A DNA stretch of 64,000 nt from Diplosphaera chodatii (lineage: Eukaryota > Chlorophyta > Trebouxiophyceae > Prasiolales > Stichococcaceae). The position numbers and the translations under genes are program-made. The notes below the pieces were generated by a model. The model searched no databases. It was not told the origin of the DNA and saw nothing but the letters and a program-made list of their open reading frames with translations. Positions 45,401 to 56,015 of the stretch are shown here, one piece after another. Position 1 is the first letter of the stretch. The number at the start of each line of letters is the position of its first letter. The DNA is taken from positions 2,108,001-2,172,000 of the forward strand of contig JAALGY010000052.1 of NCBI GenBank assembly GCA_032358165.1, read 5' to 3'.

Positions 45401-45910
45401 ATCCACCAGCACCATGCAGGCGGCAGCAGCAGCGAGCGGCAGCGGGACGCGCCAGGCTGCGAGGAATGCGGGGCGCTCGCAGAGCTCGACAGCACGTCGG
45501 ACAGCCACATACACCACCACGGCGGCGACAAGCACAGCCATGCCCACGGCAGCGATGGGCACCATGGCAGCAGAAGTCACAGCCATGCCCACAGCAGCAG
45601 TGGTGTGGGTACCCCGACAGCAGGGGCAGCAGGCACAGGCAGCACCGAAAAGCATGCCTTACAACTAGAGGGAGTGACACGCAGCAGCAGTGTTGAGGTT
45701 GACGGCAACGGTGCAGCTGGAAAGGATGGCAGTGGTGCTGCGATGGATGACATACACCCTCCCATGGACGTCACCTGGAACGTCGTCCCAACGGATGATC
45801 CCGGCAGCAGCAGCGATGTCGAGGCTGCCATCAGTCGCAAGGCAAGCGTGCAAAGACACCGAATCAGGGTGCGCAAGCGCCCATGTGCGGCATGTGAGGC
45901 GAGGGATTGA
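42494..45910 (+). CDS. P-loop ATPase with N-terminal hydrophobic segment and His-rich tail
   Basis: A likely first exon reads MSINLTKIFDGSFDFKRWSK (42494-42553). The next (from about 42699) gives a Gly/Val-rich hydrophobic stretch, IVVGGGGVVGAQALSAWAC, a possible membrane or targeting segment; phases agree. Exon 3 ends with the Walker A motif GAPNSGKTHIVRK (about 43070). Walker B is VVLVLDDVDK (about 43735-43764). A sensor-like strand SNSGLLRVVFVLSDG (about 43990) follows. Then come RSAWSRANVSGFVTVDDVSR and EDALAYLKGRGVSG, then YRVAGGRIGLLSHIA, a layout I associate with a STAND/ATPase_2-like family common in fungi and algae. Further exons give FTEALHSVVEAAADEFKVAG and GTAAIKALLDAGG. The last exon (from about 45288) carries a His-rich block (HIHHHGGDKHSHAHGSDGHH, 45510-45600) that could bind metal. 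Substrate and partner are unknown. Membership of the His-rich exon is likely, not proven. Confidence 0.65.
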
Positions 45911-46148
45911 GGTAGCTCGACTATTTGAGCGCTGCATGACGAGGGTGTGATTGCTAGACCCGCATACTGAACAACGTGGAACCGCTGATTGCATCTGGTT
46001 TGCCAGTTCCAAGGTATTTGTTCACTTTCGCACTGCTGATTGCATGGAGACGAGGCCGTTTGCACTCAGAACCATCGATTGTTGCCTGCACTCATAGACT
46101 GCTGCTGCTGCTGCTTGAAAGCGCATGTTCTTTGATGGCGTCCTTAGA

Positions 46149-47590
46149 TCAGGCAGGGGTCACGGTCCACCTAGGTGGTGTCATCAGTGAAGCAGCTGCC
46201 GAATGCATAGTACCTGCACATGCCACACGCAGGCGGTCAGCACAACGGCCCAGCACTCTCAACACAGCCAGCAGGTCAACCGATCGTGCTTTGTGCTGCA
46301 GAACAAAACTACATTTTGTCATGCGCCAAACAGTGACGCACTTGTTGAGCGCTGCCACAAGGCCCTCGCAGAAGGCGCGGATGACAGCGCGCAGCTCCTC
46401 ATCCACCTTGTTGTCGTCCAGCTTCCTGCAAGAAGGGTCGAGCAGGCTGTCAGGACAGGCGCATGAGCATGCACATGACACCCCAAGGATGACGCTTGCA
46501 TACGGCACATCGGGGACACAAACAGCGTTCAGCAATCTTGATGAGAGGGACACATGAACGGCTGTGGATGTTGCGTGCTTGTGACACCTCCTTCAGCCGA
46601 CTCCATCTGAGTCTGCAGTACATGGCTGTGCACCTGATGGTGAGGTGCTTGCCCCTGATCTCGGTGACCTTCCCCTCCAGGGTCGGGAAGCCATCTGAGC
46701 CGCGGCCCACAAATTCGTGCTTTGCCGTCACCTGCAACGCAACACATTGGCGCGGTGGCGTCGGAGCTGACCGGGTGACGGGCTGCAGCAGGTTTTGACA
46801 CGTTCATCAGCAGCGTGGCCACAAGCGCCATCAACTGCCAATGCAGACCAGGCCCTGCAGAGGCGGCTCACCTCATTGTCAAACAGCACGCCGATCTGCG
46901 AGATGGTGCGCCCATCCCGCACGATGTCCACGATGTATCCGTCCTGGATGCCGTCGGGACCCTCGTGCGTCGAGACGCGCATCGGCAGGCTGCAGCCCAG
47001 CAACAGAGCGATCACACAGCACGTACGCGGACCCAGTATAGATTGAATGACCAAGAAGTGCACGGTGCATGCTTTATGAGCTCATCTCGTGTAGATGTGT
47101 ACACGAGATGAGCAGGACCGGATCGACTTGCCGCAGCCCGTTTTCAAAGCTGTTGCTGCTGCAGGTGCTGGCCACTCACCCAAAGTTGGCGAGGCCGTCG
47201 TCCTGCGCGTTGCCCAGCGCCCAGCGCGTCAGCTGCTCGCACAGGTCCGCCCGCGGGATGAAGGCCGGCACCTCCACCTGGCTGATCAGCTTCCCTTGCT
47301 GCGTGTCAACCAGCACGGCAGGCGTTTGCGAGGGTCTCGACAATTGCACAGTGTGCTGCACTGAATACATCGGACCAGTCACAATGTGTGCTGGATCGCA
47401 ACAGCCAGGGCCTGGGTCTCACCTCTGCTGCCTGTGCAGAGCAGGCAATCTGCCTGCAGATGGACAGCCGCGCAGGCTGCCGCTGGCTGACAAAAGTGCG
47501 GAAACAGATTGCCTGGCGGCCAGGGAGCCGCACGGGCCTCGCCGCGGCAGCCCGCGGCGCGCACTGGCTATTGCATGCCCTCATGCCCAT
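46149..47590 (-). CDS. Conserved plastid-targeted protein, function unknown
   Basis: Exon 1 (47590-47423) encodes a basic, Ala/Arg/Ser-rich leader without acidic residues until its end (MGMRACNSQCAPRAAAARPV, ending IACSAQAAE), typical of a chloroplast transit peptide. Exon 2 (about 47360-47180) reads VLVDTQQGKLISQVEVPAFI, then LCEQLTRWALGNAQDDGLAN. Exon 3 (about 46986-46872) reads LPMRVSTHEGPDGIQDGYIV, then DGRTISQIGVLFDNE. Exon 4 (about 46732-46642) reads GFPTLEGKVTEIRGKHLTIR. Exon 5 (from about 46432) reads KLDDNKVDEELRAVIRAFCE. All internal borders are GT-AG. The mature part looks like a small beta-rich domain followed by a helix. I do not recognise the family. The 3' end (46149) is the next stop in frame, but an intron may intervene after ALNKCV. 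Confidence 0.6.
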
Positions 47591-48416
47591 GACAGGAGCA
47601 CTCATCACTGTCAGCGCTGGTTATACACACAATTGGAGACGTGTATTCCGCAAGACCGCACTTCGTGTGAGTGAAGATATCCTGATGCTGCGAAAGTCAG
47701 ACTGCTCGACAGATTGCAGAGGCCCTAGCAGGTTGACAACGATGATCTCGACAGGCTTCTCTACAAGTGCCGCCGCGAACGCGCGATATTGTGTGTAAGT
47801 ATCTGTCCACTGCTGCGTGCTGTGCTTCCACCCAGGTGGCGATGTGGTGCTTGCTCGCTGTCGTCAGTTGCATGTTGCATTTGAGAGGTGAGGTTGACAA
47901 CAGGTTACTGGCTTGATCATCGAGAGTTGACATTAGGACGGTTGTGCAGCAAGCAAGTGCCCGTTTGCTGACATTCACTGCTAACGGCGCGGCCAGGCGA
48001 CGCAAGCCAATAGCGGTCTGATCACCTGGCAGTCGCATCGCTAGGCTCGGGTGGCGGAGCTGAGGATCCGCTTGCTGAGAGGTAAATGTAGCCCCAGACA
48101 TCTGCAGCAGCAGGGGTGCACGCTGGTCTGCTGCCGCACATGGAGCTGTGCCCCACGACGCGGCCCTTTCGAACGGCCATAACACGCCAACGGTGACTGT
48201 TACAACGCCTCCCCTGACCCCTCCTACTGCAATGATAAAGAAAGTCCTGCGCACGATGGCAATGCTTGCTGGTTGCTCAAGCCTCGAGTGACGCCTCGCC
48301 TCTGCAGATACGGTGGGACTCGGGACCGCCTCAGCTGCGCGTGCGGCCATGCTCCGTCAGATAGCAGCCAGCCCAGCCGCCACACACATGCAGCAGCTGC
48401 ACCCTCTTCCAGGCGC
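47591..48416. promoter_or_regulatory. Divergent intergenic region between two plastid-protein genes
   Basis: About 830 bp between divergent starts. No clear element is recognised. The first part of the downstream transcript (48273-48416) is open and could be coding if the start is further upstream. Confidence 0.35.
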
Positions 48417-49642
48417 ATGGGCGACGACGCTGCGATCACAGGTGACGCTCGGCAGAACCGCATCAGGCATGCGGCCTGCGCCACCGCTGCGGCTGCCTGC
48501 CTCCTGGGCGCATCAGCAGGGCCAGCGGCAGCTGCGGTGCGGCCACCAGGGCTGCCGCAGCATCGGCAAGTACCGCCGCACACAGTAGCCACAGTCAGGA
48601 CAGCGGGTGCCGTCAGACAGCAGCAGATGCTCAGCGCACCTGCAGCGCAGCATTCAGTCAGCCGAGTCAGCCGTGCCCGCCAGCCTGTGAACCCCGTGGC
48701 GCAGCTGGCGGGATTGTTTGGCGGCAGCGATCTGGACGAGCCGGTGGATCCCTTCACGCTGTACGGCACCGCCTTCAAGCGCTTCTTCATCGACAAGCTG
48801 GACGGGGAAAAGGTGATGATGCGTCCTGAACAGCTTGGTCTTGCTTTCCAGATAGGTGCCTATTCTGTGCACTGTGCACCACCACACTGCTGCTTCCGTC
48901 GCGCTGTCGACCGTGAGGGTGTTAACGAGGAGTGCAGCTGTGGTCATCCATCCTGAATGTGTTTGCGCCTCCGATACATCTATACGTGTGTGCGCTGGGG
49001 TGTGCAGATCGTGTCGCGGCGGCGCGGCTTCACGGTCGAGACGTGCACAGCCGTGGTCCCGGCGGCGAAGGAGTCCCCCACCTTCCAGGGGCTGTCAGCC
49101 GGCCAGCGGGTGCCCACACTGCCGTGTTTACATGCTGCTGTCGTGCTTTCACGACTTAGGTGCAGGTGTGCAGTGGCGGCTGATCCTTGGACGTCCGAGA
49201 GTCAGCTGGGTACCAGGGGTGTGCGCCAGGGTCTGCAGGTGAACGCGGCGGGGAGCCGCACCTGCCGGGGTGCGGAGGAGGCAGAGCTGAAGCCCGCATG
49301 CGCGGCCTCCTGCCGCGACGCCTGCCGCGACGGCCTGGCCGTGTACACCACAGAGAGCAGCGCCCTGAGCGGGTTCAAGGTGCTGCACTCACACGCAGTA
49401 TGTCTGACGTCCTGCAACCTGGTGTCTGTTGACCGAAGCGATGCAGGCGGCGGGGCCTTGCAGGCAGACATGCGTGCGATGTTGGCCGCCTTGTGCTGGC
49501 GCTCTAGTGTTGCATATATACCGGGATGCAGGTCAGCGCAAAGGCGCAGGAGCGGGTGATGCGGGGGTGCACGCGGCAGTGCGCCTACGAGTGCGCCAAG
49601 CCCGGCAAAGCCTACGACTTTGTGGTGCCCTACCGGCAGTAG
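48417..49642 (+). CDS. Cysteine-rich plastid (possibly thylakoid lumen) protein
   Basis: Exon 1 (48417-48811) has a hydrophobic Ala-rich segment (AACATAAAACLLGASAGPAA), suggesting cleavage near AAAAV. It then runs through a Gln/Arg/Ala-rich linker to the mature region VDPFTLYGTAFKRFFIDKLD. Exon 2 (from 49009) reads IVSRRRGFTVETCTAVVPAA. Exon 3 (about 49240-49379) reads TCRGAEEAELKPACAASCRD, then ACRDGLAVYTTES. Exon 4 (about 49530-49642) reads RGCTRQCAYECAKPGKAYDF, ending VVPYRQ. Nine cysteines in the mature part, spaced in CxxxC/CxxxxC pairs, suggest disulphides or metal binding. The overall layout resembles a conserved green-lineage plastid protein of unknown function. ATG 48417 is the first in frame after a non-ATG open stretch, so the start is approximate. 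Confidence 0.6.
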
Positions 49643-49839
49643 GGGTCAGGGATTGGCGGGGTATCGCATTGTCGAGGTTTAAAAAGGTCTCTCTGGACCG
49701 TAGTGAGCGAGTGAGTACATGAGAGGTGGCTGGTGGACATTCAGGCAGGCGCTTGGTTAGTCAGCAGCCCAGGTGTGCATCAATGAAGAGCTCAACGAAG
49801 AGACAACTCCTGCCGAGAACATGTCAACTCACTCGCTCT

Positions 49840-51013
49840 CTAGGCAGCTGGCTGACGCACCCTGGCAGGAAACACGAGGTCAGGGACTTCAGGCAGCTCA
49901 AAGGACGCTCTAGGCGGCCTGTACTTGTAGGCGATCCCCCCATCTGGTGCAACCAGCGCCGCCAGCACCGCCTCGTAAGTGCCGGGCGCGGGGGGTGGCT
50001 TGTTCGCCTCGGCCTTGGCCCTCTCCTCTTCTTCCGCCTTTTTGCGCACGGCGATCGCAGCTGCGAACGGATTCTCCTGCGTGCAGGACACACCTGGCTG
50101 GTGAGAAACATGTGATGTCTGAGTTTTGGGCTTGCGCCTGATGTGTGCACCGCATCGGCAGGTACGTCCGAGCTGAATGATTCACCAGCAACCCGTGCAT
50201 CGCGACTGCACTGCTTGCAACTCACCTTGGGCGGCTGGATCGCCTCGATCGGCGGCGGCGGGCCCAGCAGTATCCTGACAAGTTTCCGGACGGCCGATGG
50301 GTTGGGTTCCCGGACGTCGTGTTTGAGCAGCCCATCCTGCAGTCCTATGAGGCACATTCAACTGCGATGCCGGTCCTGACTGTGCGTGAGACTCTTTCAC
50401 GACGCAGGGAGACATTGCTTGCCTCCCAGCTGAACACAAGGTGCGCACCTTGAAGATCAGGAACATGGGGCAGCAGGTCCTGTACTGTGCAGGCGCCTGC
50501 TCTAGTAGCTTGCAGGTTTCCGCATCCACCTGTGTCACCATCGCAGAACTTACCAAGAACCTAACCTGCAAACCCGGAGCGCGTGTTCTGCCACTCATTT
50601 GCTGGGGTTCTGCAGCAGCAGAAGTGTAGGCAGCAGGTCTGAGAACCGCACCATCAGGAACTGGAGGACTTTCTCATCGTTGATCTCGAAATTAAGGTCC
50701 GCAAAGTAACTCACCGACGCCTCGCAGGGACCCGCCCAGCCGGCTAGGTCGACCACTGCACACGAGTGCATGCGGCGGCAGCATCATGAGCATGGCCATT
50801 GGACGGTTGCATGTACGTCTGGCATTGCTCATCCGACGGAGATTGTGAATGTCATGAGAGTGGGATGAAGTCGTCATCTGGCACATGGCCACGGCTACAG
50901 CTTCCACCTTTGATGCCCGGCTGAGCGAGCAACTCCTCCAGCTTTTCATCCGTCTCCACCTTCAGCGGGCGCCACGGCGCGGGCGCACCCGCCTGAGGCT
51001 TCGTGGCAGCCAT
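49840..51013 (-). CDS. Thioredoxin-fold protein of the NME8/NME9 (TXNDC3/6) type
   Basis: The start is at 51013 (MAATKPQAGAPAPWRPLKVE, then KLEELLAQPGIK). The thioredoxin strand and active site follow as VVDLAGWAGPCEASVSYF (about 50755-50710). The usual WCGPC has become WAGPC, so only the second cysteine remains and classical disulphide reduction is unlikely. Next come INDEKVLQFLM, VDAETCKLLEQ, CCPMFLIFK and DGLLKHDVREPNPSAVRKLV, which follow the thioredoxin domain of animal NME8/NME9 proteins including the ..CEP.FLF.. region. The C-terminus (about 50090-49840) is a charged helix, VRKKAEEEERAKAEA, then APGTYEAVLAALVAPDGG, ending RVRQPAA at a TAG. No nucleoside diphosphate kinase domain is present. 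The animal relatives are linked to sperm and cilia; a role here is unknown. The exon 1-2 and 2-3 phases join exactly. Confidence 0.75.
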
Positions 51014-51414
51014 CCTGATTGGCTTGCGTCAGCGTAAAGCTGCTTCACACCCGGGTCGTCGACTGCACCTCTCGCGAATGGGGTCCTCTTGGAAATCCCG
51101 AAATTGGCGGGAGTTAGGATGCTCGATGTGGATCACAGGCAGTAGCACTTGCAGAGGCGCTTGCCCCAAGCCCACAGCAACAGGCTGCTCGACTCCATGC
51201 AAAAGCCCGTCAAAGGAAAGCCCACATGCAGGTGCAGCCGGGATAAGCTGCTCCAAGCTGCGGCAACCAGCGGGACCATGTACTGATCCACGATGACACG
51301 TGTTGTTCGATGCTTCATGCTCGCACTTAACACTAAGAATGACATCTGTCAAAAAGCACCGTAGCGCCAAATGTCAGGGAGCTCCTGTCTTGTCCAGCGG
51401 GGTTGGGTTGCTCC
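51014..51414. other. Intergenic, thioredoxin-like gene promoter side
   Basis: About 400 bp between the RCC1 stop and the thioredoxin-like start, same strand. No gene or repeat is seen. Confidence 0.4.
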
Positions 51415-54400
51415 TCATTGACGTGGCGCTGGGTTGTCGGTGCCGATGAATGGCAGGTCGCTCACGGCCGGCGCAGCCGCCCCTGTGAACCCTGCAGCCA
51501 GCATACATGGACCCGGGGTCGATAGAGGGCAGCATTGCGCAGAGCGTAGCAACATGTCTGCGCCAGGGATTGCGTCGATGCTGCGTGCAATGCAGCATCG
51601 ACGCAACCAGGGGAGTCGACACACCTGCTGACTCTGGCATCGGCGTCGGGCCGTCCGCGACCGAGTCCGGCGCATCCGCCCGCTGCTCTGGCACCGCGGC
51701 CTCGGCGCCATGCGTGCCCAGGGTCGCCGGGGCATCGCCAACTACCTCCGCTGCCGCCGGCGGCGGCGGCGCGACCGGCGCGGCCCTGCTGGCCTCGACG
51801 GCGGCCGCCCAGTTGGCGGCCGCTGCATCCTCCTCCGCTGCCGCGTGGCCCACCGCCACAGACGGCGCAGCTGCGGCCGCCGGCTCTCCCACTGCCGCCG
51901 CTGCGGTGTCTGGCGCTGCTGTTGTCGCCGCTGCGGTCTTGTTTGCAGGCGCCGAGGCCGCCACTGCGGCCGCCCACAGGTCGTCAGGGTTGGGGGCGTC
52001 CGCCGCCGCAGCGCCGTTCTGCGCGGCGGCGGCGCCCCCAGCAGCTGCTGCATCGTCTGCTCCCGTGCCATCCGCTGCGCCGTCCTCTGCCTCATCCTCA
52101 TCCATGTCGGCTGCCTCGTCTGCGCAGGCAGGAAGAAACAGAACACATGGCATGACCTCATCTTGACGAGATGCACAGGCACATGGATTCAGCGACGGGC
52201 TGCAGACGCAAAGCCGCAGTGCTGGCTGCAACCACAATGCACACCTGCTGCAGCGCCGTTGCCGTGCTGTGTGCTGGTGCCATTCGCGACCGCTGCATTG
52301 GGGTCCTCCACTGCGAGCATGGCCACATGCTGGCCGCCAATCTCAAGCTGGAGGACCTGTAGCAGTAGTCAACTTCAGTGTCTCCAACACTGTACTGTGC
52401 TGACCAGTCGTACAACCTCGTACTGACTGCTGGGTCAAAGCTGAATACTCGGTTGCGTCTCACAGTAGGTACATGCAGCTGTTGATGGGCACCCCCAAGT
52501 CTTCAGCCTAGGCACCGGGCGAGCTAGCAGTCTTCCTGGCTCCCCCGCGTTGCCACTCGCCTGCCCAGCTAGTTGGCAGGGATAGCACAGTGTTGCTCGA
52601 AGCGCACAGGAAGCTCGGGGCGCACCCGGTGCCCGGCCAGCCTGTGGGTGGCCGCCACGCGCTTGGGCGCCGGCTCGTCGTCCTCCGTGGGCCGCCCCAG
52701 CTGGCAGGTCTCGCCAAAGCCCCAGATCCACAGCTCCCCGCCCGCCCCCACCGCGCCGCTGACGCCGATCCCTGCAGGTGTGGCGGGGCCATGTGATGCG
52801 AGCAGCACGGCAGCGGCACATTGCAGGGTAGCACAGCACAGGAGTGGCGACGCACGAAAGCCGGCTCTGGTGACGAGCACCTGGACTGATGGGGCAGCAG
52901 CCACGCACAAGAAGGCTCAAAGTCAAGCTACCCGGCCTGCATACGCAACTATTGAGCGCAGCGCGCGCGATGAGGCCGCAGCTCGTGGTTTGTGGCCCAC
53001 TCGTGCCGCGGACATCCTCAGATCCGCCCAGCTGCTGACATGGTGCAAGGTGAGTCAGCACCCACCGGCGGCAGCTGCGGCGATGCGCACGTCGTCCAGG
53101 CCGTCCACACGCTGCGGGGTGGGCTGCGCATCGTCCGACTGGGTGTCCACCGCCGCGCGGCCCAGGCCGCCGTACGTCGGCCGCCCAAAGGACAGCAGCT
53201 GGCCGTCCTGCGGCGGGCGCGAGGCGGCGACATCAGAGGTGAAGGAGCAAAAACTGGCGCCTTGACGCTCGTTCGACTGCCATCTTGCTGCTGTTGTGTG
53301 CTGAAAAATGCACTGCTCCTTGCACATGGTGACTCTTCAGCTGCTGCACTCAAGGTTATCCTAAGCAGTGTTCACATGACTGACGTGTCACCAAGGTCCA
53401 GTACATGGAGGCCGCAACCTCAGACGAGTGTGCAAAACAGGCAGTATGGCATGAGCCCTGGAGATCGACTGGTCACCTTGGTGACGGCAAGTGTGTGGTG
53501 CTGCCCGCCGGCCACCGCCGTGATGCTGTGGTCCAGCAGCGCAGCCACGACGCTGGGCGTGTGGTGGGCGGTTACGGCTGCCGGCAGCGCCAGCTGCCCA
53601 TAGTTGTTGAGGCCCCACGCCTCCACCCGGCCATCACTGGTGACTGCAAAGCTGCTGTAGGTGCCCGCCGCCACATCTACCATGCTGCACAGGACAAGGT
53701 CGAAGAAGTTATGAGCAAACTGAGCGTCCAGCATGCCACCTGAACCATCGCTGTGCACAGTGGTGGCTCCAGGTGCCCGCGCGGCTTTTGCCTGGTAAAA
53801 CCAGAGCAGCTCCCCAAGGCAAAACTACAGAACCCTAGCTCACTGGGTGGTGTGGACGCCCCGCTGCCGCTTGAAGGTGACGAGCGAGGGCGTCAGCAGC
53901 TTGTCGGCGGCGTTGCCCCGTCCCGTGGTGCGTGCCGGCAGGCGCCCCAGCTGCCCCTGCTGCCCCGTGCCCCACGTCAGCACCTTCCCGCCCGTCGTCA
54001 GTGCCACCACATGGTCGGCGCCTGCGCTCGGTAAGATGACCATCAGCGAGGGCGCGTACTGGGAGGTATCTGCGTGCAGCCACATGTGCATGCCATGCAT
54101 GCGATGAGCAGATGCCATGAGAGGTAGAGGTTTGCGCCAGGACTGTATATGTGCAGGGTACAATCCGCCCAGTGGCAGCCTCTGATGAGGGAGGCCAAAG
54201 GGGGTCCCCACCTGAGGCAATGCGGGAGATGCGCGCATCTGCGCCAGTTGGCTGGTACACCAGCCTGGGTGTGAGCTGGATGCGCAGGCCTGGCGCAAAG
54301 CCGTACACGCCGCCGGCGTCGCGAAAGGTGCCCCACCCGTACACAGACCCGCTGTCCGTCAGCACCATGGTGTGGCTGTCACCTGCGACACACGAAAGCA

Positions 54401-55543
54401 ATTACAGTGTATCGCACTGGGTGCTGGGCCTGCTGGTGGACCAGAAGGCGGGTGCAGTGTATGCATCGTGGCACCGTACACTCATGTGCCTGCTGCAAGC
54501 CTCGGACATCGCCTTGCATTCTGCATCCCCACAATGCGCTGTAGATGACTGACCTGCTGACAGCTGCACTGCCTTTGCATCCGATGGCATGGTCACACGC
54601 CCTGGCAGATAGGGGTCACCATCCTTCCCACTCTTCTGCAGTTCCACACAAACTAGCTGTTGAATGCCTGCTGCAGGTATTGTGGCAGCCCTGTGGTTTT
54701 TCCGACTCGTCCCATGCCGAGCAAGCTGTGGGGTTGCTCTGCAATGTATTTGCAGCTTTGATGCATCAGTCCGTAATGTAAAGAGTGCCTGATGCTGTCG
54801 TATGCCCACCCGCTCTGGCGCCTTCTCCCAAAGCTCGCCAGCGGTCTGCCGCCCCAGGGCGCCCTCGTCGTTCACACCCCAGGTCCACACCGTGCCATCA
54901 TCAGCAAGTGCGACCGTGTGCATGCCGCCAGCCGCCACTTGCAATGCCTACGAAATTGGCGTCAGAGTCAACCTGCAGCACCTGACTGTGACATGACACG
55001 GCTTTTCCTGTACATCTAGCATCTCATTCATGCGGAGCATCAGCCTTCAATCTGAGGCGCGTTGATAACGCGGAAGTTGCAAGGAAGACCCCTCTCAGTA
55101 ACAGGCGCATAGCAGTGATCGCCTGTGGCGCACCCTGCGGCCGCTCAAGTCCACTGGTGTGGGACGCTTGCGCTCCATCTCGTCCTCCCCGAGGCCCAGC
55201 TGCCCGCAGTCGCCCGTGCCATGCACAAACACGCGGGCTGCCACCTGCGCAGTACCGGAACACATGCACGCAGGGTCGCAAGTCCGGTACTGGTTTTCAG
55301 CGCATGCGTAGTTGATGCTCACACTGAAATACTCATAGTGTGCATGAGCATGCAAAGGCCTGTGTTGCTAACTGCCGTGCATGCACCATGCTACAGATCA
55401 ATGAACAAGCTGCCCACCTTGCCATGGGATCGATGCTGCAGCGCCGGCGGCGGTTCTCTTGGCTCAACTGACGAACGCCTGGCCGTCGACTGACGCTTCG
55501 CTGGCCGTGCGATCTCTGACGCACGTCGCTTCTTGGGCGCCAT
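51415..55543 (-). CDS. RCC1: Regulator of chromosome condensation 1 (Ran GEF) with Ala-rich C-terminal extension
   Basis: RCC1 sits on chromatin and loads GTP on Ran, creating the nuclear RanGTP gradient. Exon 1 (55543-55420) reads MAPKKRRASEIARPAKRQ, a basic nuclear signal as in animal RCC1. Propeller blades follow: VFVHGTGDCGQLGLGEDEME (about 55200), AAGGMHTVALADDGTVWTWG and NDEGALGRQTAGELWEK (about 54900), SAGDSHTMVLTDSGSVYGWG and FRDAGGVYG (about 54340), GADHVVALTTGGKVLTWGTG and GQLGRLPART (about 53960). The last blades are WGLNNYGQLALPAAVTAHH, AVAGGQHHTLAVTK, SFGRPTYGGLGRAAVDTQ, LWIWGFGETCQLGRPTEDDE and LEIGGQHVAMLAVEDPNAAV (about 52300). These match human RCC1 blade by blade. An unusual acidic, then Ala/Pro-rich exon of about 160 residues (about 52125-51635, starting MDEDEAEDGAADG) is joined next. 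The protein ends DLPFIGTDNPAPRQ at 51415. The tail is absent from animal RCC1. Confidence 0.92.
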
Positions 55544-56015
55544 GCTGCAGCTAGAGCACTTGTGCGTTTCTCCTGATCTGTGCCGGTCACCGTCGATTGC
55601 AGTCGCAGTTTCTCTGCATCAGTAGTCTTCGCATGCGCCGAATGGCTGTCAATGATCGCCGGACCATCTCGGCACGTCAATATCCGCTGGCTTCAACATG
55701 CTCATACCCCTTGTGCTCCAGGGCAGCGAAGCCGAGTGCCATCATGTTGCTGTTTGCGCAGGACTGCTCGACTCTGTTGCTCGTTTACGCATCTGCATGT
55801 GCTTGCACCGAACAGAGTGACAAGGCCAACAGATGCGTTCGGGTAGGAAGCAAACGGCGATGCAGCTGTTGCTACAAGCTCCTATTGCCGTCCATGCGCG
55901 CGGTCCTTGAGGCTATGGAGGCTTGTAGCTATCGGATGTGATGCTCAGCACGCTTCTTGTACCGAACTCATTCACACGCATATGAGACTTGTGAGCTGGA
56001 GGAGCAATAAACTGC
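55544..56015. promoter_or_regulatory. Bidirectional promoter region RCC1 / CCDC137-like
   Basis: About 470 bp between two divergent ATGs, both for nuclear proteins. No TATA-like or other defined box is clear. Confidence 0.45.

Noticed and set aside
51507..52166. 219-codon Ala/Ser-rich plus-strand frame
   Set aside because: It mirrors the GC-rich low-complexity exon of RCC1 on the minus strand, whose end joins the RCC1 reading frame.
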